Positions 55,256 through 64,000 of a DNA stretch of 64,000 nucleotides are shown in pieces. The DNA lies in NCBI RefSeq assembly GCF_001447155.2, contig NZ_CP014754.1:1550001-1614000 (forward strand), read 5' to 3'. This DNA is from Marinobacter sp. LQ44. GTDB lineage: Bacteria; Pseudomonadota; Gammaproteobacteria; Pseudomonadales; Oleiphilaceae. The notes under the pieces are model-generated. The model did no database searches and was not told the DNA's origin. It saw nothing but the letters and a program-made list of their open reading frames with translations. Numbering within the stretch: the stretch's first letter is position 1; the number at the start of each line of letters is the position of its first letter. The position numbers and the translations under genes were made by a program.

Positions 55256-57919
55256 TTAGCTCAGCACCGGGTTCGTTTTGTTGCGATCGATTCCGTACTT
55301 GCGCATGGCTTCGAGAACCTGGTCAAGCTTGATCTCACCATCTTTGGCCAGGGCAGACAGGGCGGTGACGGTGATGTAGTAGCGGTCCACCTCAAAGAAG
55401 CTGCGCAGCTTCTCGCGGGTGTCGCTGCGGCCGAAACCGTCTGTGCCCAGGGTCATAAAGGTTTTCGGGATAAAGGCCCGCAACTGCTCGGAGTGCAGTT
55501 TGATGTAGTCGGTGGCAGACACGACCGGCCCCTGGGCTTTCTCCAGGCACTGGGTAACATAGGCCTGGCGCGGCTTGTCGTCCGGGTGCAGGTGGTTCCA
55601 GCGCTCTACGTGCTGACCGTCGCGGGCGAGTTCGTTAAAGCTGGTCACGCTCCACACGTCGGAGGCTACGCCCCAGTCGTCCTTCAGCATCTGGGCGGCT
55701 TCGCGCACTTCGTTCATGATCGCGCCGGCACCCAGCAACTGAACCCTCGGGCTCTTCTTGCGGCCCTTGGTTTCCACCGATTCATACTTGTACATGCCCT
55801 TGATGATGCCGTCTTCGCAGTCTTTCGGCATGGCAGGCTGTTCGTAGTTTTCGTTTTCGATGGTCAGGTAGTAGAAGACGTTTTTGTTGTCTTCGAACAT
55901 TTCTTTCATACCGTGGCGAATCACCACGGCCATTTCGTAACCGTAGGCCGGGTCGTAGGCCTTGCAGTTCGGAATGGTGTTGGCCAGCACATGGCTGTGG
56001 CCATCCTGATGCTGCAGGCCTTCACCGTTCAGGGTGGTACGGCCGGCGGTACCGCCAATAAGGAAGCCGCGAGCCTGCATGTCGCCGGAGGCCCAGGCCA
56101 GGTCGCCCACACGTTGGAAGCCGAACATGGAATAGAACACATAGAACGGAATCAGCGGGTAGCTGTTGGTGCTGTAGGACGTGGCAGCCGCCATCCAGGT
56201 GGCCATGGCACCGGCTTCGTTAATGCCCTCCTGCATGATCTGGCCTTTCTTGTCTTCCCGGTAGTACATGATCTGGTCACGATCCTGGGGCACATACTTC
56301 TGGCCTTCGGAGGTGTAGATACCGAGTTGACGGAACATCCCTTCCATACCAAAGGTGCGAGCTTCGTCCGGAACAATAGGCACCACACGCTTGCCGATGC
56401 GCTTGTCTTTCACCAAGGCGCTCAGGATGCGCACAAACGCCATGGTGGTTGAGATAGCACGGCCGTCAGAGCCTTCCAATACTTGCTTGAAGATATCCAG
56501 CTCCGGAATCTGCAGCGGCTGGCAGTCCTTGTTGCGCTTCGGATAGAAGCCGCCGAGATCCTGCCGGCGCTTTTTCATGTACACCAGTTCCGGGCTGTCT
56601 GGCGCCGGGCGGTAGTAAGGCACCTCTTCCAGCTCGTCGTCTTTCAGGGGCACACCGAAACGGTCCCGGAATTCCTTCAGGGTGTCGATATCCAGCTTCT
56701 TCAGGGAGTGGGCGGTGTTCTGGGCTTCGCCCGCCGCGCCAAAACCGTAGCCTTTGATGGTGTGAGCCAGAATGACCGTCGGCTTGCCGTTGGCCTGGTT
56801 CACCGCCTTGTGGTAGGCGGCATAGACTTTGTAGGGATCATGACCGCCGCGGTTGAGCTTGCTGATCTCCTCATCCGACATGTCCTCAACCAGCTTCGCC
56901 AGTTCCGGGTAACGACCGAAGAATTCCTTGCGGGTGTATGCCGGGCCCTTGAAGCTGAAGTTCTGCAAGTCACCGTCGCAGATTTCATCCATGGCACGCT
57001 GCATGGCGCCATTTTCGTCTTTGGCGTAGAGCGGGTCCCAATGGCGACCCCATACGACTTTGATCACGTTCCAGCCAGCACCACGGAACACGCCTTCGAG
57101 TTCCTGGATGATTTTGCCGTTACCCCGCACCGGCCCGTCCAGCCGCTGCAGGTTGCAGTTAACCACGAAGATCAGGTTATCCAGGTTCTCGCGCCCAGCC
57201 TTGGAAATGGAGCCGAGGGTTTCCGGCTCGTCGCACTCGCCGTCACCGATGAACGCCCACACCTTGCGGTTGTCCATATCGGTCAGCTCACGGCTGTGCA
57301 GGTACTTCATCACGTGGGCCTGGTAGATGGCCTGAATCGGCCCCAGACCCATGGAAACGGTAGGGAACTGCCAGTAATCCGGCATCAGCCAGGGGTGCGG
57401 GTAGGAGGACAGGCCTTCACCGTCCACCTCTTCCCGATACTTGTCGAGTTGTTCCTCGCTAAAGCGGCCTTCCAGGAAGGAGCGCGCATAGATACCCGGC
57501 GCGGCGTGGCCCTGGAAGTACACCAGGTCAGATTCCCGCTTGTCGTCGCCACCGTGGAAGAAATAGTTGAAGCCCACGTCATACAATGTGGCGGCAGAAG
57601 AGAAGGTGGAAATATGGCCGCCCAGGTCGCCCGGGCGCTTGTTGGCCCGCACCACCATGGCCATGGCGTTCCAGCGGATCAGCGAGCGAATGCGCCGCTC
57701 CATGAACAGGTCGCCCGGCATCTGCGCCTGCTTGGCAACCGGAATGCTGTTGCGGAATGGCGTGGTGATGGAATACGGCAGCGCGGTGCCATCGCGGCTG
57801 GCGCGCTCAGACAGGCGCTCCAGAATGTATTTGGCCCGATCAACGCCTTCGTTCTCGATCAGAGATTCCAGCGCATCAAGCCATTCACTGGTTTCAATGG
57901 GATCATCATCCTGGTACAT
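55256..57919 (-). CDS. aceE: Pyruvate dehydrogenase E1 component, homodimeric
   Basis: An 887-residue E1 enzyme, the same length as E. coli AceE. The thiamine diphosphate motif runs from AFIGDGECDEPETLGSISKA to FVVNCNLQRLDG, the active-site histidines are in VYFQGHAAPGIYARAFLEG-like and GEGLQHQDGHSHVLANTIPN stretches, and GTDGFGRSDTREKLRSFFEV is near the C-terminus. It decarboxylates pyruvate and acetylates the lipoyl groups of AceF. The ATG at 57919 is chosen because GGGGAGG lies 6-7 bases upstream. First gene of aceEF, reading away from the IS-containing region. Confidence 0.97.
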   Translation of the reverse strand: MYQDDDPIETSEWLDALESLIENEGVDRAKYILERLSERASRDGTALPYSITTPFRNSIPVAKQAQMPGDLFMERRIRSLIRWNAMAMVVRANKRPGDLGGHISTFSSAATLYDVGFNYFFHGGDDKRESDLVYFQGHAAPGIYARSFLEGRFSEEQLDKYREEVDGEGLSSYPHPWLMPDYWQFPTVSMGLGPIQAIYQAHVMKYLHSRELTDMDNRKVWAFIGDGECDEPETLGSISKAGRENLDNLIFVVNCNLQRLDGPVRGNGKIIQELEGVFRGAGWNVIKVVWGRHWDPLYAKDENGAMQRAMDEICDGDLQNFSFKGPAYTRKEFFGRYPELAKLVEDMSDEEISKLNRGGHDPYKVYAAYHKAVNQANGKPTVILAHTIKGYGFGAAGEAQNTAHSLKKLDIDTLKEFRDRFGVPLKDDELEEVPYYRPAPDSPELVYMKKRRQDLGGFYPKRNKDCQPLQIPELDIFKQVLEGSDGRAISTTMAFVRILSALVKDKRIGKRVVPIVPDEARTFGMEGMFRQLGIYTSEGQKYVPQDRDQIMYYREDKKGQIMQEGINEAGAMATWMAAATSYSTNSYPLIPFYVFYSMFGFQRVGDLAWASGDMQARGFLIGGTAGRTTLNGEGLQHQDGHSHVLANTIPNCKAYDPAYGYEMAVVIRHGMKEMFEDNKNVFYYLTIENENYEQPAMPKDCEDGIIKGMYKYESVETKGRKKSPRVQLLGAGAIMNEVREAAQMLKDDWGVASDVWSVTSFNELARDGQHVERWNHLHPDDKPRQAYVTQCLEKAQGPVVSATDYIKLHSEQLRAFIPKTFMTLGTDGFGRSDTREKLRSFFEVDRYYITVTALSALAKDGEIKLDQVLEAMRKYGIDRNKTNPVLS

Positions 57920-58525
57920 CAAACCCTCCCCTTGGACTCAAAAGGTGCCTCGTGGGCCACGATCAGCAGCCTGTCACGGTGCAAACTTGAAATGCTGCGA
58001 TAACCTGCAGTTTTATTGTGGATACATCAGCTTGCGAGAAATGCTTAATAACGCGTTTGACCTCTCTCAAGCATAGAACAGCTTTCACATTTTTCCTGCC
58101 GCGCGGGCCGGCTGCGGGCGGAGCTTTTGGCCCCGAACTTCCCGACACCGGCTGTACTGGGCGCACCGCACGCCAAAACTTTCGTACTTTTACTACAAAA
58201 TTAGCCAGAAAAACAAACAAACAGCCGTTTGAAATGCCGAAACAGCAACTTTATTTAGATTAGTTACGCAATAATGTCCGGTTTCGATGACTTTCACAAC
58301 CAGGCATCAGACCAATGTATGAGCGCATTGGTACTTACGAATTGCATCGCCATACTAAACACCTTAACCCCAAACAAATCTGCGATTTTCGCGCCATTTC
58401 GCTTTAAATTAGCGACATTCGGCGAGCTTTGGAGATTAACTCAGCCGCCAAACACTGAATTATTAATTAGACCTGAAAATGAATTTCGATTTATGTATAC
58501 TTGCCTGCCCGTTTTTTAACCAGTG
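57920..58525. other. Gene-free stretch between aceE and the terminator at 58526
   Basis: About 600 bases without a convincing gene. The aceE-proximal half should hold the aceEF promoter. The distal half (58265-58525) is distinctly AT-rich, with a fair plus-strand promoter (CTGAAA, 17 bases, TATACT at 58496-58501) and an orphan plus-strand terminator right after it. Before the IS arrived, this stretch was probably the upstream region of the KamA-like gene. ORFs here are short and look random. Confidence 0.5.
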
Positions 58526-58551
58526 AAGGAGGTTGCTAACCCTCCTTTTAT
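58526..58551 (+). terminator. Orphan plus-strand terminator before the IS
   Basis: AAGGAGG (58526-58532) pairs with CCTCCTT (58541-58547) around TTGCTAAC, followed by TTTATCTTT. On the other strand no T-run follows, so it works for plus-strand transcription only. No plus-strand gene precedes it within 4.9 kb. Confidence 0.75.
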
Positions 58552-58560
58552 CTTTGGCAC

Positions 58561-60127
58561 CTAACCCGGATTTCTCACGAGGGGATAAAAGAAAGCGGCT
58601 GAAAGCGGTATAATTTCAGGACCTTACACCGTTCACTAAGCACCAACAGCCGCTATCCGAAATGGTACCTGAAAAACTGACCTTCTCGCCACTCTCTCGC
58701 CGCCAAATTGAAGCCGATTTCTCCGGTGGCCACATCACCTCCGATGCCGGATTGCTCCTGCTTCGCGAAGTCGACAAACAACACCAGCTCACTCAGCGCC
58801 TGGCTACGGTGCTGGACGATGCCCGTAATCCCGTGCTGGTTCGCCACAAGCTTCAAACCATGGTCCGGCAGCGGGTCTTTGGCGTGGCTGCCGGGTACGA
58901 AGACCTCAACGATCACGAGGCGCTACGCGCTGATCAGGCACTTCAGACCGCAACCGGTGAAGATGCCATTCTGGCGGGCAAATCGACCTTGTGCCGGATG
59001 GAACAGCGCGTGGACCGGCAGGCGGTGATCAACGCCCACGAACTGCTGTGGCATCACTTCATTGAACAGCACGAGACTCCACCCAAGGAAATTGTGCTGG
59101 ATTTTGATGGCACTGACATTCCAGTGCATGGCGACCAGCCCGGCAAGTTCTTTAACGCCTACTACGATCACCATTGTTACTTCCCGCTGTACGTGTTCTG
59201 CGGCCGTCACCTGTTGGTGAGCTACCTGCGCACCAGCAATCGAAGCGACAGCCGCCACAGCTGGGCCATTCTGGCCCTGCTGGTGAAGTTCATCCGGCAG
59301 TACTGGCCGGATACCCGCATCGTGTTCCGGGGTGACAGCGGCTTCTATCGCCCCCGATTGCTGAGCTGGTGCGACCGGAATAACGTGGATTACCTTGTGG
59401 GCATCAGCAAAAACAGCCGGCTGCTCAAGGAGGTGGACGTGCCCTCGATGCTGGTTCGCAGGGCTCACGGGGAGTTGGGAGAAAAAGTCTCTGCCACCTA
59501 CCGGTTCCAGTACCAGGCCCACACCTGGAAATACCCTCGCTGGGTGGTGGCTCGCCTGGAAGAAGGTGAGTTTGGCTCGAACCCTCGCTTCGTGATCAGT
59601 TCCCGCTATGACGACGGCCTCAAGCTCTACTACGAGCAGTACTGCGCCCGTGGCGATATGGAAAACCGGATCAAGGATCAGCAGTTGTGTCTGTTCGCAG
59701 ATCGCACCTCCAGCACGCGGTGGTGGACCAATCAGTGGCGGTTGCTCCTATCGGGCTTTGCCTACACGTTGTTCGAGCGATTACGGGCCCACTTGAAGAA
59801 GACGCCCTTCGAGAGAATGAGCGCCAGTAACCTGCGGCTGAAACTGATCAAGGTGGGCGCGGTCATCATTCGCAACACTCGGCGCATACGGGTGTTGATG
59901 AGCGATGCCTATCCTTACAAAGACGAACTCTCTGACCTGGTACGTCAACTGGTTCCGGGATAGAAGCCCGGGCTCCCCCGGCCCGATGCAATGGGGGAAA
60001 GGGGGTCGTGTGTCCGGACAACAGAAATTGATCGGTTATTAGTCAATCTCGGCCGCAAATGAGCGGTAATGGCGGTAACCTGCACAGTCTGCGAGACTTG
60101 CCGGGGACCTATGAGAAATCCGGGCTA
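58561..60127 (+). mobile_element. IS1380-family insertion sequence
   Basis: Terminal inverted repeats are visible: left CTAACCCGGATTTCTCA (58561-58577) and, reading inward from the right end, TAGCCCGGATTTCTCA (60127 to 60112). They enclose one transposase gene and give an element of about 1.57 kb, normal for IS1380. A -10 box TATAAT (58609-58614) and a direct repeat GAAAGCGG-CT-GAAAGCGG lie upstream of the transposase. I could not find a target-site duplication at the borders, which suggests rearrangement at one side or that the exact ends are a few bases off. Confidence 0.88.
58662..59963 (+). CDS. IS1380-family transposase
   Basis: A 433-residue transposase beginning MVPEKLTFSPLSRRQIEADF and SGGHITSDAGLLLLREVD, the standard IS1380 start. 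The DDE residues are probably in VLDFDGTDIPVHG (D147/149/152), FRGDSGF (D225) and YYEQYCARGDMENRIKD (E334), the last being the YREK-like signature region. Length and frame are intact, so the element may be active. The ATG has a poor ribosome binding site. Confidence 0.93.
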   Translation: MVPEKLTFSPLSRRQIEADFSGGHITSDAGLLLLREVDKQHQLTQRLATVLDDARNPVLVRHKLQTMVRQRVFGVAAGYEDLNDHEALRADQALQTATGEDAILAGKSTLCRMEQRVDRQAVINAHELLWHHFIEQHETPPKEIVLDFDGTDIPVHGDQPGKFFNAYYDHHCYFPLYVFCGRHLLVSYLRTSNRSDSRHSWAILALLVKFIRQYWPDTRIVFRGDSGFYRPRLLSWCDRNNVDYLVGISKNSRLLKEVDVPSMLVRRAHGELGEKVSATYRFQYQAHTWKYPRWVVARLEEGEFGSNPRFVISSRYDDGLKLYYEQYCARGDMENRIKDQQLCLFADRTSSTRWWTNQWRLLLSGFAYTLFERLRAHLKKTPFERMSASNLRLKLIKVGAVIIRNTRRIRVLMSDAYPYKDELSDLVRQLVPG

Positions 60128-60142
60128 ATCAGAGGGCGATCT

Positions 60143-61507
60143 ATGAACTCCATCGTCACCTTTCCGAACCGCATCCCGGTTCAGGAATTCGAGGAACGCC
60201 GGTTCAAGGTTTTTACCGACCGCCAGCTCGATAAAATTGAGGCGATCCAGAATCTCCCCGAAGAGACCCTGTTCGAAATGAAAGTGGTGGCCAGCGTGCT
60301 GCCATTCCGGGTCAACGAATATGTGATCAACGAACTGATCAACTGGGACAAGGTACCGAACGATCCCATCTATCAGCTCGTATTCCCTCAAAAGGGTATG
60401 CTCAAGGACGAACATTACGAACAGATGGCGAAGCTGCACCGCGAGGGTGCCGACAAGAAGGACATCCAGGCTGCCGCGAAGGTTATCCGGGACGAACTGA
60501 ACCCGCACCCGGCCGGCCAGATGGAAATGAACATGCCGGAACTGGACGGCGAAGTGCTGGACGGCGTGCAGCACAAGTACCGCGAAACCGTGCTGTTCTT
60601 CCCGTCCCAGGGCCAGACCTGCCACAGCTACTGCACCTTCTGCTTCCGCTGGGCGCAGTTTGTGGGCGACAAAGACCTGAAAATGGCCAGCACTGATGCC
60701 GAGAAGCTGCACGGCTACCTGCAGGAGCACACCGAAGTGACCGACCTGCTGGTCACCGGTGGCGACCCGATGGTCATGAAGACCAAGAACCTGGTGCAGT
60801 ACCTGGAACCGCTGCTGCAGCCCGAGTTTGACCACATCCAGACCATCCGCATCGGCACCAAGGCCCTCACCTTCTGGCCGTACCGTTTCGTGACCGACAA
60901 GGACGCCGACGAGCTGATCGAACTGTTCGCCAAACTGGTTGATGGCGGCAAGCACGTGGCCATCATGGCCCACTACAACCACTGGCAGGAAATCACCACC
61001 GGCATCGCGGAAGAAGCCATCCGCCGCATCCGTGCCACCGGTGCCGAGATCCGCGCCCAGGGCCCGCTGATCAAACACGTGAACGACAACGCCGACGACT
61101 GGGCCAAGCTGTGGAAGCGCGAAGTGAAGCTGGGCATCATCCCCTACTACATGTTTGTAGAACGGGACACCGGCGCCAAGAACTACTTCGAGGTGCCCCT
61201 GGCCGAGGCCTACCACATCTACCGTGAAGCCATGAAAAAGGTCAGCGGCCTGGCCCGCACCGCCCGCGGCCCCAGCATGAGCGCCGGCCCCGGCAAGGTG
61301 GAAGTTCAGGGCATTACCGAAATCAAAGGCGAAAAAGTGTTCGTACTGCGCTTCCTGCAGGGCCGCAACCCGGACTGGGTGCAGCGCCCGTTCTTCGCCA
61401 AGTACAGCGAAACGGCGACCTGGCTGCATGAGCTTGAGCCCGCCTTCGGGGAGGAGAAGTTCTTCTTTGAGGATGAGTTTGAGGCGATGAAGCAGGGGAA
61501 GGCGTAG
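60143..61507 (+). CDS. KamA family radical SAM protein (lysine 2,3-aminomutase-like)
   Basis: A 454-residue radical SAM enzyme. The 4Fe-4S/SAM motif CHSYCTFC (C160, C164, C167; CxxxCxxC) is intact, followed by the KamA-type DLLVTGGDPMVMKTKNLVQY and RIGTKALTFWPYRFV. A glycine-rich stretch near the C-terminus (SMSAGPGKVEV) is where lysine aminomutases hold the PLP lysine, so PLP binding is possible. Real lysine 2,3-aminomutases (AblA) make beta-lysine, for example for an osmolyte, but partner ablB is absent, so the substrate is open. The right end of the IS is only 15 bases before the ATG; AGAGGG between them serves as ribosome binding site. An in-frame start at 60059 would lie inside the IS. 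Confidence 0.82.
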   Translation: MNSIVTFPNRIPVQEFEERRFKVFTDRQLDKIEAIQNLPEETLFEMKVVASVLPFRVNEYVINELINWDKVPNDPIYQLVFPQKGMLKDEHYEQMAKLHREGADKKDIQAAAKVIRDELNPHPAGQMEMNMPELDGEVLDGVQHKYRETVLFFPSQGQTCHSYCTFCFRWAQFVGDKDLKMASTDAEKLHGYLQEHTEVTDLLVTGGDPMVMKTKNLVQYLEPLLQPEFDHIQTIRIGTKALTFWPYRFVTDKDADELIELFAKLVDGGKHVAIMAHYNHWQEITTGIAEEAIRRIRATGAEIRAQGPLIKHVNDNADDWAKLWKREVKLGIIPYYMFVERDTGAKNYFEVPLAEAYHIYREAMKKVSGLARTARGPSMSAGPGKVEVQGITEIKGEKVFVLRFLQGRNPDWVQRPFFAKYSETATWLHELEPAFGEEKFFFEDEFEAMKQGKA

Positions 61508-61516
61508 CCCCCTGGT

Positions 61517-61546
61517 AACAGGCCCGCTGCGGCGGGCCTGTTTATC
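61517..61546 (+). terminator. Terminator after the KamA-like gene
   Basis: AACAGGCCCGC (61517-61527) pairs perfectly with GCGGGCCTGTT (61532-61542) around TGCG, then TTATCT. It overlaps the stop codon of the convergent HNH gene. Confidence 0.88.
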
Positions 61547-61862
61547 TCCCCTTCTTGGGCAAAAAACCCGCCGGCTTATCCCGAATCCACCCCACAAACG
61601 TTCTCAACTCTTCAAGTTCCAGCAATCGCTCCCGCGTGTTGTAATACAACCCCAACTCATGTTCCGAACGCGCCCGATGAATCGCGTTATGGCATGGCCG
61701 GCACACCCACAAGGTGCGGGTGATCAGCTCCTCTTTACTGAACAGCTTCTGAAACCGCTTTTTGCGGTGCAGGTGTTTGGGTATAAGGTGGTGGCGGGTG
61801 AGCTTGGGTACGGCGCGTTCGCAGAGTTCACAGTTGTCAGGTTGGGGCGGGAGTTTTAGCAT
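61542..61862 (-). CDS. HNH endonuclease-like protein
   Basis: A 106-residue protein with a zinc-binding HNH pattern: CELCERAVPKLTRHHLIPKH (two cysteines followed by the catalytic HH) and VCRPCHNAIHRARSEHELG (CxxC-H...H). It is a single small domain with no DNA-binding extension. Such stand-alone HNH proteins are widespread in marine gammaproteobacteria and may nick or cut nucleic acid, but a role is not established. It is convergent with the KamA-like gene and divergent from modA, 70 bases away. Confidence 0.8.
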   Translation of the reverse strand: MLKLPPQPDNCELCERAVPKLTRHHLIPKHLHRKKRFQKLFSKEELITRTLWVCRPCHNAIHRARSEHELGLYYNTRERLLELEELRTFVGWIRDKPAGFLPKKGR

Positions 61863-61932
61863 GTCACTTGGTTCGCTGCGGTAAAACGGTTGCGCTGCTC
61901 TAAACCAGAATACGTTGTTTGGGGGATTCGGG

Positions 61933-62697
61933 ATGTATCAATGGTTCAAGCCATGGCGAGTGCTGTCCGTGCTGGCCGCTTTGCTGTTTACGTCCAGCCT
62001 CCAGGCCGGCGAACTGGTGCGCATTGCGGCGGCTTCGGATTTGCGTTACGCCCTGGATGACATCATTGAGCTGTATCGCGAAGCCAACCCGGCCGCCAAT
62101 GTTCAGGTGGTGTATGGTTCCTCCGGCAAAATGACCACGCAGATCATTAACGGTGCGCCCTACGATATTTTCTTTTCGGCCGACATTGCGTTTCCCAAGC
62201 GGCTAGAGCAGGAGGGGCTGACGGCTACCCCGCCAGCGGTCTACGCCATTGGCCGCATTGTGCTCTGGAGCAACACCCTGGACGCCGGCAGCCTGACCCT
62301 CAACGATCTGACTTCGGATTCCATTACCCGCATCGCCATCGCCCAGCCGGCCCACGCACCTTATGGCCTGCGCGCCAGGGAAGCCATGCAGGCGGTCGGC
62401 GTATGGGAGGCCGTGCAACCCAAGCTGGTGTTTGGTGAGAACATTGCCCACGCGGCGCAGATGGCCGCGTCCGGTGCCGCTCAGGTGGGTGTGATTGCAC
62501 TGTCTCTGGCGAAGTTTCCGGAACTGGCCACCCACAACCACTACCTGATCGACGACAACCTGCACAACCCACTGACCCAGGGCTATGTGGTTACCCGGCG
62601 TGGCGGCAATAAGCCAGAGGCCATGCACTTTGCTGATTTCATGGCCACCGAGCAGGCACACTCTATAATGGAGCAATACGGATTTGTGATGCCCTGA
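61933..62697 (+). CDS. modA: Molybdate ABC transporter substrate-binding protein ModA
   Basis: A 254-residue periplasmic protein. The signal peptide ends in LLFTSSLQAGE, and the mature part starts VRIAAASDLRYALDDI, the conserved ModA ligand loop (AASD). VVYGSSGKMTTQI supplies the second set of oxyanion-binding residues, and FSADIAFPKRLEQEGL is typical. GGGGGA precedes the ATG at 61933. Followed by modB after 42 bases. Confidence 0.93.
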   Translation: MYQWFKPWRVLSVLAALLFTSSLQAGELVRIAAASDLRYALDDIIELYREANPAANVQVVYGSSGKMTTQIINGAPYDIFFSADIAFPKRLEQEGLTATPPAVYAIGRIVLWSNTLDAGSLTLNDLTSDSITRIAIAQPAHAPYGLRAREAMQAVGVWEAVQPKLVFGENIAHAAQMAASGAAQVGVIALSLAKFPELATHNHYLIDDNLHNPLTQGYVVTRRGGNKPEAMHFADFMATEQAHSIMEQYGFVMP

Positions 62698-62739
62698 CCG
62701 GCGCACGGCCAACCGGCATCTTCACCTGAAAGGACCCCA

Positions 62740-63426
62740 ATGTTTCAACTCGGCCCCGCAGAGTGGCAGGCCATTGAAGTCACCTTCAAGCTCTGCCTGT
62801 ACACCACCATCATTCTGTTATTGCTGGCCACACCTTTGTCCTGGTGGCTGGCGCAGGGGCGCACTCAATTTCGTACCGTTGTGCAGGCCATTGTGGCGCT
62901 GCCATTGGTGCTGCCGCCCACCGTGCTGGGGTTCTATCTGCTGATCACTCTTGGGCCCCGGGGCGTAGTGGGTCAAACCCTTCAGGACTTGGGTTTTCAG
63001 CACCTGGCGTTTTCGTTTGAGGGGATTCTGATTGCCTCGGTTATCTATTCCATGCCCTTTGCCGTGCAACCGCTGACCGAAGCCTTTCGCAACCTGGGCC
63101 GGCGCCCGGTCGAGGTGGCCAGCAGCCTGGGCGCCGGCGCCTGGGACCGGTTCCGAACGGTGATCTTCCCCCTCAGTCGGGGCGGTTTTGTGGTGGCAGC
63201 CACCCTGACCTTCGCCCACACCCTGGGAGAGTTCGGCGTTATTTTGATGCTCGGCGGCAGCATTCCGGGTGAAACCAAGGTGCTGTCGGTTTTGATCTAC
63301 GATCACGCCGAGGCCATGAACTACGATGCCGCCCACAGCCTGTCGCTGATGTTATTAATCTTCGCCTTTGCCACTTTGTTTGTGGTGTACAGCATTAACC
63401 GCCGGTTCGAGGTCGCCAAGCTATGA
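62740..63426 (+). CDS. modB: Molybdate ABC transporter permease ModB
   Basis: A 228-residue inner-membrane permease with about five helices. The family block PLVLPPTVLGFYLLITLGPR is clear, and the EAA loop for ATPase docking is seen as EVASSLGAGAWDRFRTVIFP. LGEFGVILMLGGSIPGET is the ModB signature. AAAGGA precedes the ATG. Its stop overlaps modC (ATGA). Confidence 0.95.
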   Translation: MFQLGPAEWQAIEVTFKLCLYTTIILLLLATPLSWWLAQGRTQFRTVVQAIVALPLVLPPTVLGFYLLITLGPRGVVGQTLQDLGFQHLAFSFEGILIASVIYSMPFAVQPLTEAFRNLGRRPVEVASSLGAGAWDRFRTVIFPLSRGGFVVAATLTFAHTLGEFGVILMLGGSIPGETKVLSVLIYDHAEAMNYDAAHSLSLMLLIFAFATLFVVYSINRRFEVAKL

Positions 63427-64000
63427 CCCTGTACCTGCAGGGACACCTTCGCCACGGCAAGGACTTTGAGCTCAAGGTTAACCATGAGCTACCGCTGGAG
63501 GGTGTCACCGCGCTGTTTGGCCGCTCCGGTTGTGGCAAAACCACCCTGCTGCGCATTATCGCCGGCCTGGAACGGCCACGGGGTGCGGTGGTGCGCTTTG
63601 GCGGGCAGCACTGGCAACGGGGCCGGCAGTTTCTTCCCCTGCACAAGCGCAGGATTGGCCTGGTGTTTCAGGAACACAGCTTGCTCCCTCACCTGTCCGC
63701 TCGGGAAAACCTGCTTTACGGATACCAACGAACACCGACGGAGCAACGTCGGCTTCACCCGGATGAAGTAACCGCCATGCTGGGAATTGAGCACCTGCTG
63801 GACCGGCGGATTGATCAGCTCTCCGGGGGCCAGCGCCAGCGGTTTTCCCTTGGCCGTGCGTTGTTGATCAGCCCCCAGTTGCTGCTACTGGACGAACCTA
63901 TGGCGGCGCTGGATACCCAGACCAAACGGGAAATCATGCCGTTTCTGTCTCGCATGGCGGCGGAATCCGGGGTGCCGATTATCATGGTCAGCCATTCCCC
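63423..64000 (+). CDS. modC: Molybdate ABC transporter ATPase ModC (cut by window edge)
   Basis: The first 192 codons of an ABC ATPase. Walker A is GRSGCGKTT (about 36-44), Q-loop GLVFQEHSLLPHL, signature LSGGQRQRFSLGRALL, Walker B LLLLDEPMAALD, and the H-loop MVSHS reaches the window edge. The C-terminal molybdate-sensing (TOBE/MOP) domain lies beyond it. Its ATG overlaps the modB stop, so modABC is one operon. Confidence 0.93.
   Translation, partial: MTLYLQGHLRHGKDFELKVNHELPLEGVTALFGRSGCGKTTLLRIIAGLERPRGAVVRFGGQHWQRGRQFLPLHKRRIGLVFQEHSLLPHLSARENLLYGYQRTPTEQRRLHPDEVTAMLGIEHLLDRRIDQLSGGQRQRFSLGRALLISPQLLLLDEPMAALDTQTKREIMPFLSRMAAESGVPIIMVSHS

Overview
The window looks like a chromosomal segment of a marine gammaproteobacterium, most likely Marinobacter or a close relative. 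This is inference from gene content (asmA-mutY-yggX-tRNA-Phe, an aruCFGDB arginine succinyltransferase operon, glycolate oxidase, glutaryl-CoA dehydrogenase, a DcaP-like porin) and from fairly high GC; no rRNA is present. The left edge cuts an SRPBCC-type gene and the right edge cuts modC.

Layout. 1-4150: housekeeping genes ending in tRNA-Phe(GAA) with its own promoter and terminator. 4167-8800: an accessory patch holding a polymorphic toxin with a putative immunity gene, a DUF3800 protein, a conserved ORF with an early in-frame TAG, and remnants of an IS66-like transposase and a HigA antitoxin. 8892-12615: a TetR-controlled oxidoreductase cluster (SDR, diiron protein, Baeyer-Villiger monooxygenase) whose monooxygenase is broken by an internal deletion. 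12612-20258: a sodium:solute symporter behind the 3' half of a TPP-riboswitch-like sequence, an FMN reductase, an esterase, a ParA ATPase, a small ArfA-like protein, a Ca/Na antiporter, an Nmad3 protein, a Bcr/CflA exporter and a DUF4124 protein.

20367-25554: glcGDEF glycolate oxidase genes with divergent regulator glcC and two FadR-type operators. 25710-30067: a basic-amino-acid ABC importer followed by astE. 30092-35000: an RND pump and adaptor with divergent TetR. 35010-41440: aruC-aruF-aruG-astD-astB on the minus strand. Importer plus AST enzymes make a pathway from arginine uptake to glutamate and succinate, split over two strands with the RND/TetR genes between. Two copies of an unusual structured repeat lie in the gaps hisM-astE and aruC-aruF.

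41500-44626: a truncated exonuclease, a porin with a doubtful start, a 36-codon ORF, and gcdH. 44825-53187 is the most striking region: a 1,309-residue VasX/BTH_I2691-like type VI secretion effector, translationally coupled to four tandem DUF6708-like membrane proteins. These are mosaics of one another (copies 2 and 4 share a 619-bp identical tract by eye), which looks like an immunity array diversifying by recombination. 53321-57919: an orphan Phd antitoxin and the aceE-aceF pyruvate dehydrogenase genes.

57920-64000: a gene-free leader-like stretch ending in a terminator, then a complete IS1380-family element whose right end lies 15 bp upstream of a KamA-type radical SAM gene, an HNH protein, and the modABC molybdate importer. 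No vgrG, hcp or T6SS structural gene is in the window. All identifications are from reading the sequence; no database search was run.
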